The notes under the pieces: generated by a model
Told to the model about the DNA's origin: nothing
The model's database searches: none
What the model saw: only the letters and a program-made list of their open reading frames with translations
Translations under genes and position numbers: made by a program
Source: Alphaproteobacteria bacterium
Lineage (GTDB): Bacteria > Pseudomonadota > Alphaproteobacteria > Thalassobaculales > Thalassobaculaceae
Assembly (NCBI GenBank): GCA_024742605.1
Contig: JANSYC010000041.1
Span: 1-35,229, forward strand
Reading direction: 5' to 3'
Length of the DNA: 35,229 nucleotides
Shown here: positions 14,853 through 22,547 of the stretch, in pieces
How the letters are laid out: each line of letters starts with the position of its first letter
Position numbering within the stretch: position 1 is the first letter of the stretch

Positions 14853-16694
14853 ATGGCCAAAAGCACATCCGCCGTCGTTCGCCTGAATCATCCCGAACGG
14901 CGGCCTGCCCGGTCTCCGCTATCAATAGTCCCAGCCTGTGAACTCGACAGGCAAGACTCTGAGTCTCGGAAACATTTGGGCGATACCTCGATGTTGAGCG
15001 AGGCGGTGGACCGGACCCTGCACGCGATGATCGCCCGAGCGACCTTGGGTCTGTCACCTGCCGCCATGTTCGAGGCGTGGAGTGACTGGGCGGTTCATTT
15101 CGCCACATCGCCGGGCAAGCAATTTCGCATCGGCGAAAAGGCGGTTCGAAAGATCGCCCGGTTCCAGAGGTATGCGCTGATGCGGGCCTGGTTGCAGTCT
15201 CAGGAGGAGCGCTGCATCGAGCCCTTGTCTCAGGACCGCCGGTTCGACGGAGACGGCTGGAAGTCTCCACCCTACGACCTGCTTCATCAGGCGTTCCTGC
15301 TGCAGCAGCAATGGTGGTGGAACGTCACCACCGGCGTACGCGGCGTCACGCCGCAGCACGAGCGCGTCATGTCGTTTGCGGCCCGGCAGATCCTCGACAT
15401 GTGCTCGCCGGCGAATTTCCCGGCCACCAACCCGGACGTCGTCAAGCGCGTATGGGAGACAGCTGGCCTCAATTTTTTTCGGGGCGCCTGGAACTGGTTC
15501 GAGGATGCACAGCATCTGTTGGCGGGGACGACAGCGCGAAAGCCAGAGGGATTCGAAGTCGGGCGGAACCTGGCCACCACGCCGGGGAAAGTGGTCCTGC
15601 GCAACCGGCTGATCGAACTCATCCAGTATGAGCCAACCACCGAGACCGTGTACCCGGAACCGGTTCTGATCACCCCTGCCTGGATCATGAAGTACTACAT
15701 CCTCGATCTCGGTCCGGACAATTCCTTGGTGCGGTATCTGCTGGACCAGGGTTTCACGGTGTTCATCATTTCTTGGGTGAATCCGACCAGAAACGACCGG
15801 GATCTGGGCATGTCGGACTATCTTGAGCTTGGGCAGATGGCGGCGCTGGATCGGGTTCAGGCGATCACCGGTGCTCAGCGCGTTCATGCCTGCGGTTACT
15901 GTCTGGGGGGAACCCTGCTGACCATCGCGGCCGCCGCCATGGCGCGTGACGGCGACGAACGTTTGGCCAGCGTCACCCTGCTGGCCGCTCAGGTGGATTT
16001 TACCGAGCCCGGCGAACTGATGCTGTTCATCAACGAAAGCCAGGTCACCTTCCTCGAAGACATGATGTGGGAGCAGGGCTATCTGGACAGCGGACAGATG
16101 GCCGGGGCGTTCCAACTCTTGCGCTCCAACGATCTGATCTGGTCGCGCGTCGTCCGCGACTATCTGATGGGAGAGCGCTCTGAGCAGACCGATCTGATGG
16201 CCTGGAATGCGGATGCGACGCGTATGCCGTACCGCATGCACTCGGAGTATCTTCGGCAGCTCTTCCTTGAGAACCGGTTGGCGACGGGCCGGTACGAGGT
16301 CGGCGATGCGATGGTGGCGGTGTCCGATATCCGTATCCCGGTTTTTGCGGTCGGCACCGAGACCGATCATGTCGCGCCCTGGCGGTCGGTGCACAAGGTA
16401 CACCTGCTGTTCGACGCGGACGTCACCTTCGTCCTGACCTCAGGCGGGCACAATGCGGGCATCGTATCCGAGCCTGGCCATCCCAGGCGGCGCTTCCGCA
16501 GCCTGACCACTTCCCGGGATCTGCCCTACCAGGACCCGGACGACTGGCTGCAGGACGCCGAACTCCACGATGGTTCCTGGTGGCCGGCATGGACCGGATG
16601 GCTGGCGGGCCTGTCGGGACCGAGGACTGATCCGCCGAAATCGACCGGTCCGGACGTCGCCGACGCTCCCGGGGCCTATGTCCTCCAACCCTGA
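14853..16694 (+). CDS. phaC: Poly(3-hydroxyalkanoate) synthase (PhaC)
   Basis: A 613-residue protein from the ATG at 14853, which follows CCGGAG. It has the PhaC N-terminal domain (about 60-230, including PPYDLLHQAFLLQQQWWWN and FFRGAWNWFEDAQHLL), then an alpha/beta-hydrolase core. The catalytic Cys350 lies in the lipase-box variant GYCLGG, Asp505 in TETDHVAP and His533 in SGGHNAGI, which is the PhaC triad. PITPAWI-like text (VLITPAWIMKYYILDLGPDN) is also typical. Class I enzymes polymerise short-chain 3-hydroxyacyl-CoA at the granule surface. No phaA or phaB is nearby, so this may be an accessory, low-oxygen-induced synthase paired with the phasin at 5085. Confidence 0.9.
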   Translation: MAKSTSAVVRLNHPERRPARSPLSIVPACELDRQDSESRKHLGDTSMLSEAVDRTLHAMIARATLGLSPAAMFEAWSDWAVHFATSPGKQFRIGEKAVRKIARFQRYALMRAWLQSQEERCIEPLSQDRRFDGDGWKSPPYDLLHQAFLLQQQWWWNVTTGVRGVTPQHERVMSFAARQILDMCSPANFPATNPDVVKRVWETAGLNFFRGAWNWFEDAQHLLAGTTARKPEGFEVGRNLATTPGKVVLRNRLIELIQYEPTTETVYPEPVLITPAWIMKYYILDLGPDNSLVRYLLDQGFTVFIISWVNPTRNDRDLGMSDYLELGQMAALDRVQAITGAQRVHACGYCLGGTLLTIAAAAMARDGDERLASVTLLAAQVDFTEPGELMLFINESQVTFLEDMMWEQGYLDSGQMAGAFQLLRSNDLIWSRVVRDYLMGERSEQTDLMAWNADATRMPYRMHSEYLRQLFLENRLATGRYEVGDAMVAVSDIRIPVFAVGTETDHVAPWRSVHKVHLLFDADVTFVLTSGGHNAGIVSEPGHPRRRFRSLTTSRDLPYQDPDDWLQDAELHDGSWWPAWTGWLAGLSGPRTDPPKSTGPDVADAPGAYVLQP

Positions 16695-16779
16695 CGGTCC
16701 GGTCCTGCCTTGCGAAACGTCGGGACGGCGGTGTCAGAGCAACCCTCAAAGGCTGAGGAGACCGCCAAGGATTTGGTGC

Positions 16780-17382
16780 TCATGCAGCGAGTTGACGCCA
16801 CTCGTCCAAAACGGCGGTCCGGTTCCGCTTGAATATTTTTCGGTTGTTCAGGTGCCGCTGGAGATTGAAGAGATTGTGGACGGACGCATGGACCGCGGCA
16901 AATTTCTGAAGGGTCTTCACGTCACGAAATCTCGACATCGTGCCTTCCTTTCGTCGGAAAGGTTGGTGCGAATTTTCCGCCCGATTGTTAAGGCGCCCAC
17001 CACACTCCTGGCGGTCGCCGGTGCCAATAACATTCATCGCAGCACGGTATGACCGAAGTCGATCCGTAGCGATGGCATCCGGGTTGCCATAGCGCTTCAT
17101 CGCGCGTTTCAGAAATTTCAAGGCAGCCCTGCGATCCCGACGCTTCGTGACGAAGCCCTCAAGAACCTCTCCCTCATGATCTACAGCGCGCCAGAGGTAG
17201 TGGGTTTCTCCGTTGATCCGGACAAACACTTCGTCGAGGTGCCAACGCCAGTTTGAGTAAAATCGCCGATCAGCCGGCCGCTTCCTGATTTCTCCAGCAA
17301 AAACTGGCCCTAAGCGTTTCCACCAGAACCGAACGGTTTCGTGGCTGATGTCGATACCGCCCTCTAACAGGAGACCCTCCAC
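16780..17382 (-). pseudogene. IS6-family transposase, N-terminally broken
   Basis: A 200-codon frame with an IS6-type DDE domain: first Asp in WHLDEVFVRI, second in IATDRLRSYRAAM, Glu in NNRAENSHQPFRRKEG. It starts at GTG 17382 directly after an in-frame TAG (17383-17385). The same frame before that stop continues as LTFKGIARLIQLEARTLGP, which does not restore the normal IS6 N-terminus, so about 40 N-terminal residues are lost or scrambled. The catalytic core is intact, but the protein is probably inactive. I could not find the terminal inverted repeats. The element lies between phaC and two small unknown genes. Confidence 0.8.
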
Positions 17383-17500
17383 CTACGGACCAAGCGTTCG
17401 CGCCTCAAGCTGGATTAATCTGGCAATGCCTTTGAATGTCAAAGATCGATTGAGCAGACCCGCACGTTGAAGGCCCGCGGATTATTAGGCACCGGTTGTT

Positions 17501-17761
17501 TCAGTGCTTTTGCGTGAGGTCCGGGTCCTGGATCTCGAAACCGGGGGATTGCTTCTCCACCCGTTCGATGATTTCGTGAAATGTCAGATCCTCATGTTTC
17601 AGGAGCATTTCCGCTATCTGATAGACCCGGAAGTGCTGTCGTCGCATGTCGTCCGGCAGAGGTTTCGTGAGCGCATCGCGCAGACGGCCCAGCGTGCCAC
17701 GGCGCTCGCGGCGGCCTTGGAATCCACTTTCACCGCTCTGCTTGTCGTCCGCGTTATTCAT
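17501..17761 (-). CDS. Small hypothetical protein (86 aa)
   Basis: Not recognised. It is charged and probably helical, with an N-terminal Arg/Gly-rich stretch (FQGRRERRGTLGRLRDAL) followed by KPLPDDMRRQHFRVYQIAEM and LTFHEIIERVEKQSPGF. The second half looks like an ordered helical domain with a normal amino-acid mix, which favours real coding. It starts with ATG at 17761 after GGGTGGATGG, a mediocre ribosome-binding site. It lies 124 nt after the other unknown small gene on the same strand and just before the IS6 relic, so its downstream neighbour may have been lost to the insertion. Confidence 0.5.
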   Translation of the reverse strand: MNNADDKQSGESGFQGRRERRGTLGRLRDALTKPLPDDMRRQHFRVYQIAEMLLKHEDLTFHEIIERVEKQSPGFEIQDPDLTQKH

Positions 17762-17885
17762 CGACCATCCACCCGGATTCCTGCTCGGCTACACACGACA
17801 TGGTAAGCTCCGGAGCCGCAAATCGGAAGTGGCAGTGCCCGCGAAATCGATTCGGGTCGCAATTTCGGGCGAAGCGTCAAATCGA

Positions 17886-18266
17886 TCATCGTTGTCCGGT
17901 CTCGCTGGTCTTTTTAGCCTTGCCCTGGTCCGGGAAAACACCGATCCGAAGCGCGAACCGCATGCTGTTATCAAGCTTGAAGGCTTCCAGCACCTTTTCG
18001 CTGTTCTGCGGAAGCGGAATCTTTGTTGTCAGGCAATGCAGGATCAGCGCTGCCACCACCTCCTCGGATTTGAAGGAGATCTTACGTTCCTTGGAGTCTT
18101 CGACTTCGAGCATCAGATTGCCCGATGGCGGATCAGTGTTCGTCACGGGCTCGGCGTTGATGGGTTTACCTTTGGGAACCTTGCGCCCGTTCCGACGGGC
18201 GAACTGCGACAGCGCCTGCGCCGCCTCATTTGGCCGGAACACGATGAAACGGTATTCAACGGGCAT
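17886..18266 (-). CDS. Hypothetical protein (126 aa)
   Basis: Not recognised. It begins MPVEYRFIVFRPNEAAQAL after a strong ribosome-binding site (AGGAAGGA, about 5 nt before the ATG). The pattern of alternating beta and helix (YRFIVF, GNLMLEVED, RKISFKSEEVVAALILHCL, SMRFALRIGVF) suggests a small folded alpha/beta domain with a charged, probably disordered tail (DQGKAKKTSETGQR). There is no signal peptide or membrane segment. It is followed on the same strand by the 86-residue unknown gene, perhaps as a two-gene unit. Codon use looks like the flanking genes. Confidence 0.65.
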   Translation of the reverse strand: MPVEYRFIVFRPNEAAQALSQFARRNGRKVPKGKPINAEPVTNTDPPSGNLMLEVEDSKERKISFKSEEVVAALILHCLTTKIPLPQNSEKVLEAFKLDNSMRFALRIGVFPDQGKAKKTSETGQR

Positions 18267-18430
18267 AGGGTCCTTCCTGTCATCGCCCCCTCAGAAGGGG
18301 CGTTCGTATCGGGCGACTGTCCTGTATTTCCCAGAGGATTTCCAGTGGAAGGCGCATTGATCTGTCGACAAAGGCCTCCATCCTCGCCGCGTAAGCGTGT
18401 CCCGGATCCCCAGACTGTCTTGGTGGCGGT

Positions 18431-19621
18431 TTACGGGCGCGTCAATGCCGCGCGAATCACCTCCACCGCTTTCAGTGTGAGGGCGGCGTGCGCCTCGTCG
18501 ATCGGGGCTGCCTGGGAGGAGACCTTGGCGACAACGATATGATTCGTGCGGTCAACGAAGAGGTGTTGGCCGTGCACGCCGAAGCCGAACAGGAGCGGAG
18601 CGGTACCGTCCTTCACATACCATTGGCTGCGGTAGCGCATCGGAACGCCGCGGAACAGGTCTACGAAATCTCCGGTGTTCCAGGCGTCTGGATCGCCACC
18701 AGCGATCAAATCCTCGATCCAGGTCGCCGGGATGATCCGGTGGCCATCACGGCTGCCATCCTTGAGCAGCAGGTGTCCCACTCGGGCGAGATCCCGCACC
18801 GTTGCGCAGACACCGCCGGCGCATCGGGGAGCGCCGAGCCGGTCGACAGTGATGTAAGCGCTGCGTTCGGCTCCCATCGGGCGCCACAGGCGTTCGGAGA
18901 CCAGGTCGGCATAGCGCTGTCCGCTGGCGCGCTCGATCACCCAGCCAAGCAGATCGGTGTTGGGCGAGACGTAGTGGAAGCGGCCATTGTGCGGGCCGTC
19001 TTCCGCAGTCATGGAGGCATAGAAGCTTCGCAGATCGGTGGGGGCGTCCCCAGGCTCCAGCGGATTCCAGTTCTGCGCCTTGCGATAGGCGATGATTGCC
19101 CCGGAGGTCGCCAGATAGTTCTCGTCGAACTCCACCCCGGCGCGCATGTCGAGCAGGTGCCGGACGGTCGCGCCCCTGTAGGCGGTGTCCATGACCTCCG
19201 GAATATAACTGGTGACGGGGGCCGACGGGTCGAGCGTGCCGTCCTCAATCAGGATGCCGGCGATCAAGCCCAGGATCGATTTCGACACCGACATCAGGAT
19301 GTGCGGCGTGAATGCGTCCATTCCGTTCGCATAGGTCTCGAACACCAGGTCCCCGCGGTGCAGGACGACGAGTCCGTCGGTCTCCGTCGTGTTCAGGAAG
19401 GTGGCGAATGGTGCCCCATCGACCGTCAGTCGGTCGAGATCCGTCGGTGTGGACGGAAGGGGTAAGACCGCATCAGGATCGTTCGGGATATCGGCCGAGG
19501 CCACGATCTCCCGCACGTGGTGAAACGCCCAGCGGTTATACGGAGCCGTCCGCCAATTCGCCAAGGTCACCTGCGTCCCGGCGGCGGCTGGAAAGCCCAG
19601 CATCAGGTCAGTCTCGGGCAT
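18431..19621 (-). CDS. NylB-like serine hydrolase (beta-lactamase / family VIII esterase fold)
   Basis: A 396-residue protein. The nucleophile motif S-x-x-K is SVSK at 111-114 and the second motif has Tyr217 in HYVSPN. Length and spacing are very close to 6-aminohexanoate-dimer hydrolase NylB (392 residues; Ser112, Lys115, Tyr215), and Tyr169 in ENYLA sits near NylB Tyr170. Family members hydrolyse esters or unusual amides. There is no signal peptide, so it should act in the cytoplasm, unlike true beta-lactamases. It starts 33 nt after the TetR gene and is probably co-transcribed with it, so the hydrolase may process the compound that the divergent flavoenzymes oxidise. The real substrate is unknown. 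Confidence 0.85.
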   Translation of the reverse strand: MPETDLMLGFPAAAGTQVTLANWRTAPYNRWAFHHVREIVASADIPNDPDAVLPLPSTPTDLDRLTVDGAPFATFLNTTETDGLVVLHRGDLVFETYANGMDAFTPHILMSVSKSILGLIAGILIEDGTLDPSAPVTSYIPEVMDTAYRGATVRHLLDMRAGVEFDENYLATSGAIIAYRKAQNWNPLEPGDAPTDLRSFYASMTAEDGPHNGRFHYVSPNTDLLGWVIERASGQRYADLVSERLWRPMGAERSAYITVDRLGAPRCAGGVCATVRDLARVGHLLLKDGSRDGHRIIPATWIEDLIAGGDPDAWNTGDFVDLFRGVPMRYRSQWYVKDGTAPLLFGFGVHGQHLFVDRTNHIVVAKVSSQAAPIDEAHAALTLKAVEVIRAALTRP

Positions 19622-19654
19622 ATCGTCTCCTTCTCTGCCGGCGCTTGTCCGCCG

Positions 19655-20293
19655 TCAGGCAGCTTTACCGGTTTGGTGCCGGGAGGCAAAACGGTCGAAC
19701 TCGCCGGAGGTGGGGCGGTGGCCGGTGAAGGCTTCGACATAGCCGGGAATACGCTTCAGACGCAGATCCAGCGGCTCTACTGTCGTCATGGAGATATAGC
19801 CGACCTGGGTAAGATAGACCGTCCGAGCGCGGATATCGGCAGTTTCCATATCGTAGCCGAATCTGACGAACATCGCGGTGATCGCTGCGATCCGTTGCGC
19901 ATCGGCGTGCTCGAGGGCGGCCTGCAGGTCCGGGGCTGCTTGCGCCCAGTTGCGGATCGCGAAGTCGAGCGGAGCGTCGAACAGGCGCGGGTCGACCCAA
20001 CAGTCGGTCAGGTTCAGCATCGCCTCGGTGATGGTTTCCGCATAAAGCTCGGTTCGGCCGATCAGGGTGTCGGTGTTCTTCTCCTTCCAACGCTGAATCA
20101 GCGCGTCCAGCAGATCCTCACGGTCGCTGAAATGCCAGTAGAAACTGGTCCGGGACAGGCCCATAGATTTTGCCAGCACGCCCAGCTTCACATGCTCGAC
20201 CCCCTGGTCGATCAGCATTTGATAGGCGGCCTCTATCCAGCCCTCCCGCGATCCACGCGTGCTGCCGCTGTCCTTCTCCGTATCGGTTTTCAT
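19655..20293 (-). CDS. TetR-family transcriptional regulator
   Basis: A 212-residue protein. The frame is open up to 20440, but the ATG at 20293 is preferred: GGAGAT lies just upstream and the N-terminus MKTDTEKDSGSTRGSREGWI leads straight into the TetR HTH. The HTH reads AAYQMLIDQGVEHVKLGVLAKSMGLSRTSFYWHFSDREDLLDALI (residues about 20-64), with the classical FYWHF end. The ligand domain is all-helical. It lies between the hydrolase and the divergent flavoenzyme gene, and a palindrome at 20335 in the intergenic region is a likely operator. It is probably a local repressor released by the pathway substrate. Confidence 0.88.
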   Translation of the reverse strand: MKTDTEKDSGSTRGSREGWIEAAYQMLIDQGVEHVKLGVLAKSMGLSRTSFYWHFSDREDLLDALIQRWKEKNTDTLIGRTELYAETITEAMLNLTDCWVDPRLFDAPLDFAIRNWAQAAPDLQAALEHADAQRIAAITAMFVRFGYDMETADIRARTVYLTQVGYISMTTVEPLDLRLKRIPGYVEAFTGHRPTSGEFDRFASRHQTGKAA

Positions 20294-20331
20294 CGCCGAT
20301 CTCCATGCTCCAAGCCGCATGTCGTAAATGT

Positions 20332-20372
20332 ACTCGACAATGTCGTCAATAAACATGACACATACGTCGAGT
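20332..20372. promoter_or_regulatory. Likely TetR operator in the divergent intergenic region
   Basis: CGACAATGTCG (20335-20345) is a perfect 11-nt palindrome. A wider inverted repeat, ACTCGAC (20332-20338) and GTCGAGT (20366-20372), encloses it, and ATGTCGT occurs twice (20319 and 20340). The AT-rich site lies between the TetR ATG and the flavoenzyme ATG and could repress both directions. Confidence 0.55.
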
Positions 20373-20424
20373 TTGTGTGTTCTTGGGCCGAGATCGCGAT
20401 TTCGGAATGAAGGAGACCCCACGG

Positions 20425-22467
20425 ATGGCGACCGATCCACTTCTGCAGCCCTATCAGCTCAAGCATCTCACCCTGAAAAACCGGATCATGACGAGCAGCC
20501 ATGAACCGGCCTATCCGGAAGACGGCATGCCGAAGGATCGTTATCGGATGTATCACGAGGTGCGGGCAAAGGCCGGGGTGGCTTTGACCATGACCGCCGG
20601 GTCCGCCGCCGTGTCGCGCAACAGCCCGCCGGTCTTCAACAACATCCTCGCTTACAAGGATGAGGTGGTTCCCTGGATCAGGCGACTGACCGACGGATGT
20701 CACGAGCACGGCTGTGCGGTGATGATTCAGTTGACCCATCTGGGTCGCCGGACACATTGGAACAAGGGTGACTGGCTTCCGGCGGTCTCACCCAGCCATG
20801 AGCGCGAGCCTGCGCATCGGGCCTTTCCGAAGAAGATCGAAGACTGGGACATGGCCCAGATCATCACCGACTACGCGGATGCGGCCGAACGGATGCAGGC
20901 CGGCGGCATGGACGGGATCGAGCTGCAGGCCTACGGCCATCTGATGGATCAGTTCTGGTCGCCGCTGACCAATACGCTGGACGGTCCCTATGGCGGATCC
21001 TTTGACAACCGCCTTCGGTATTTCTTCGAGGTTCTGGACGCGATCAGAAAGCGGGTCGGTCCCGAGTTCATCATTGGCGTGCGCTACACCGCCGACGAGG
21101 TTGCCAAGGGAGGGATCTCGGTCGAGGACGGGCTCGAGATCTCGCGACGCCTGCGGGACTGCGGCCAAGTCGACTTTCTCAACGTGATCCGGGGTCATAT
21201 CGAAACCGACGCTGCGATGACCGATGTGATCCCGATTCAGGGCATGAAGAACGCGCCCCATCTGGATTTTGCGGGCACCATCCGCGCCGAGACCGGAATG
21301 CCGACCTTCCACGCGGCCAAGATCCCGGATGTCGCGACCGCGCGCCACGCGGTGGCGTCCGGCCTGCTCGACATGGTCGGCATGACCCGCGCGCATATGG
21401 CGGACCCCTATGTGGTTCAGAAGATCATGGAGGGCCGGGAGGGCGACATCCGCCCCTGCGTCGGCGCCAACTACTGTCTCGACCGGATCTATCAGGGGGG
21501 AGAGGCGCTGTGCACCCACAACGCGGCCACCGGTCGTGAACTGTCCATGCCCCATGATGATGACGTCACGGTGGCCGCCGAGACGAAGAAGGTGGTGATT
21601 GTCGGCGCCGGCCCGGCAGGGTTGGAAGCCGCACGGGTGGCGGCAATGCGGGGGCATGCGGTGACCGTGTTCGAAGCGGCCCCCAATCCCGGCGGCCAGA
21701 TCCGGCTTACGGCTCAGAATCCCCGGCGGCGCGACATGATCTCGATCATCGACTGGCGAATGGCGCAATGCGCCGCCCGTGATGTGGCCTTCCATTTCAA
21801 CAGCTGGGCTGAGGCGGCCGATGTGATGGCGGAATCGCCGGATGTGGTGATCGTCGCCACCGGCGGCCTGCCGCATACCGACGTGCTGGAGGAGGGGAAT
21901 GAGTTGGTGGTGTCCAGCTGGGACATCATCTCCGGTGACGTCAAACCGGGTCAGAACGTGCTGGTCTATGACGATGCCGGGGACCATCCGGCCCTGCAGG
22001 CGGCGGAGGTGATCGCCAATGCCGGAGGGCATGTGGAGATCATGACCCCAGACCGCAGCTTCGCGCCGGACGTCATGGCGATGAATCTGGTGCCGTACAT
22101 GCGCTCGCTTCAGAACAAGGACACGGTCTTCACCGTCACGTACCGGCTGACCAAAGTGCTGCGCGACGGCAACAAGCTGAAGGCCGTCATCGACAGCGAC
22201 TACATGGCTTTGGGCAAGGAAAAGGAGTTCGATCAGGTCGTTGTCAACCACGGAACCATCCCGATGGATGATCTGTATTTCGACCTCAAGCCCCTGTCGT
22301 CCAACCTCGGGGCCGTCGATCAGGAGGCGTTGCTTGCCGGCAGACCGCAGGCGGTGGCGTCCAATCCGGATGGTGCATTTCAGCTGTTTCGGATCGGCGA
22401 TGCGGTCTCCGCGAGAAACACCCACGCGGCGATCTACGATGCCTTGCGCCTGGTCAAGGATATCTGA
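20425..22467 (+). CDS. TMADH/FadH-type flavin oxidoreductase (Old Yellow Enzyme fused to FAD domain)
   Basis: A 680-residue protein from the ATG at 20425 (AAGGAG upstream). The N-terminal TIM barrel (about 5-335) binds FMN; it starts LLQPYQLKHLTLKNRIMTSSHEP and includes MIQLTHLGRRTH and WSPLTNTLDGPYGGS. The iron-sulfur region reads C345-V-G-A348-N-Y-C351 with C363 further on, so one of the four usual Cys ligands is Ala. The C-terminal part (about 390-680) has a dinucleotide-binding motif (VVIVGAGPAGLEAARVAA). Relatives demethylate trimethylamine or N-methyl amino acids, or reduce 2,4-dienoyl-CoA. Its partner is probably the FAD enzyme 80 nt downstream. Confidence 0.87.
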   Translation: MATDPLLQPYQLKHLTLKNRIMTSSHEPAYPEDGMPKDRYRMYHEVRAKAGVALTMTAGSAAVSRNSPPVFNNILAYKDEVVPWIRRLTDGCHEHGCAVMIQLTHLGRRTHWNKGDWLPAVSPSHEREPAHRAFPKKIEDWDMAQIITDYADAAERMQAGGMDGIELQAYGHLMDQFWSPLTNTLDGPYGGSFDNRLRYFFEVLDAIRKRVGPEFIIGVRYTADEVAKGGISVEDGLEISRRLRDCGQVDFLNVIRGHIETDAAMTDVIPIQGMKNAPHLDFAGTIRAETGMPTFHAAKIPDVATARHAVASGLLDMVGMTRAHMADPYVVQKIMEGREGDIRPCVGANYCLDRIYQGGEALCTHNAATGRELSMPHDDDVTVAAETKKVVIVGAGPAGLEAARVAAMRGHAVTVFEAAPNPGGQIRLTAQNPRRRDMISIIDWRMAQCAARDVAFHFNSWAEAADVMAESPDVVIVATGGLPHTDVLEEGNELVVSSWDIISGDVKPGQNVLVYDDAGDHPALQAAEVIANAGGHVEIMTPDRSFAPDVMAMNLVPYMRSLQNKDTVFTVTYRLTKVLRDGNKLKAVIDSDYMALGKEKEFDQVVVNHGTIPMDDLYFDLKPLSSNLGAVDQEALLAGRPQAVASNPDGAFQLFRIGDAVSARNTHAAIYDALRLVKDI

Positions 22468-22547
22468 GGGCTGATCGACAAGGCCAACCCGCTTGCCTAA
22501 AACAGGTGCTGAGATTGTCTGCGGACGAAACCAGAGGACCTGTTCCG

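Noticed and set aside
15054-16403. 449-codon open frame on the minus strand
   Set aside because: Antisense shadow of phaC, whose catalytic triad and domain order are clear.
17431-17444. TTTGAATGTCAAA as a possible FNR box
   Set aside because: Only 3 nt separate the TTGA and TCAA halves, whereas FNR/FixK sites need 6; it lies within IS6 debris.
18285-18301. Hairpin GCCCC-loop-GGGGC
   Set aside because: It lies in the 5' leader of the 126-residue gene, has no T tract and only 5 bp; no regulatory role can be argued.
20788-22425. 545-codon open frame on the minus strand
   Set aside because: It is the reverse complement of the well-supported flavoenzyme gene, and its translation is rich in His/Arg/Gly/Asp with no motif.
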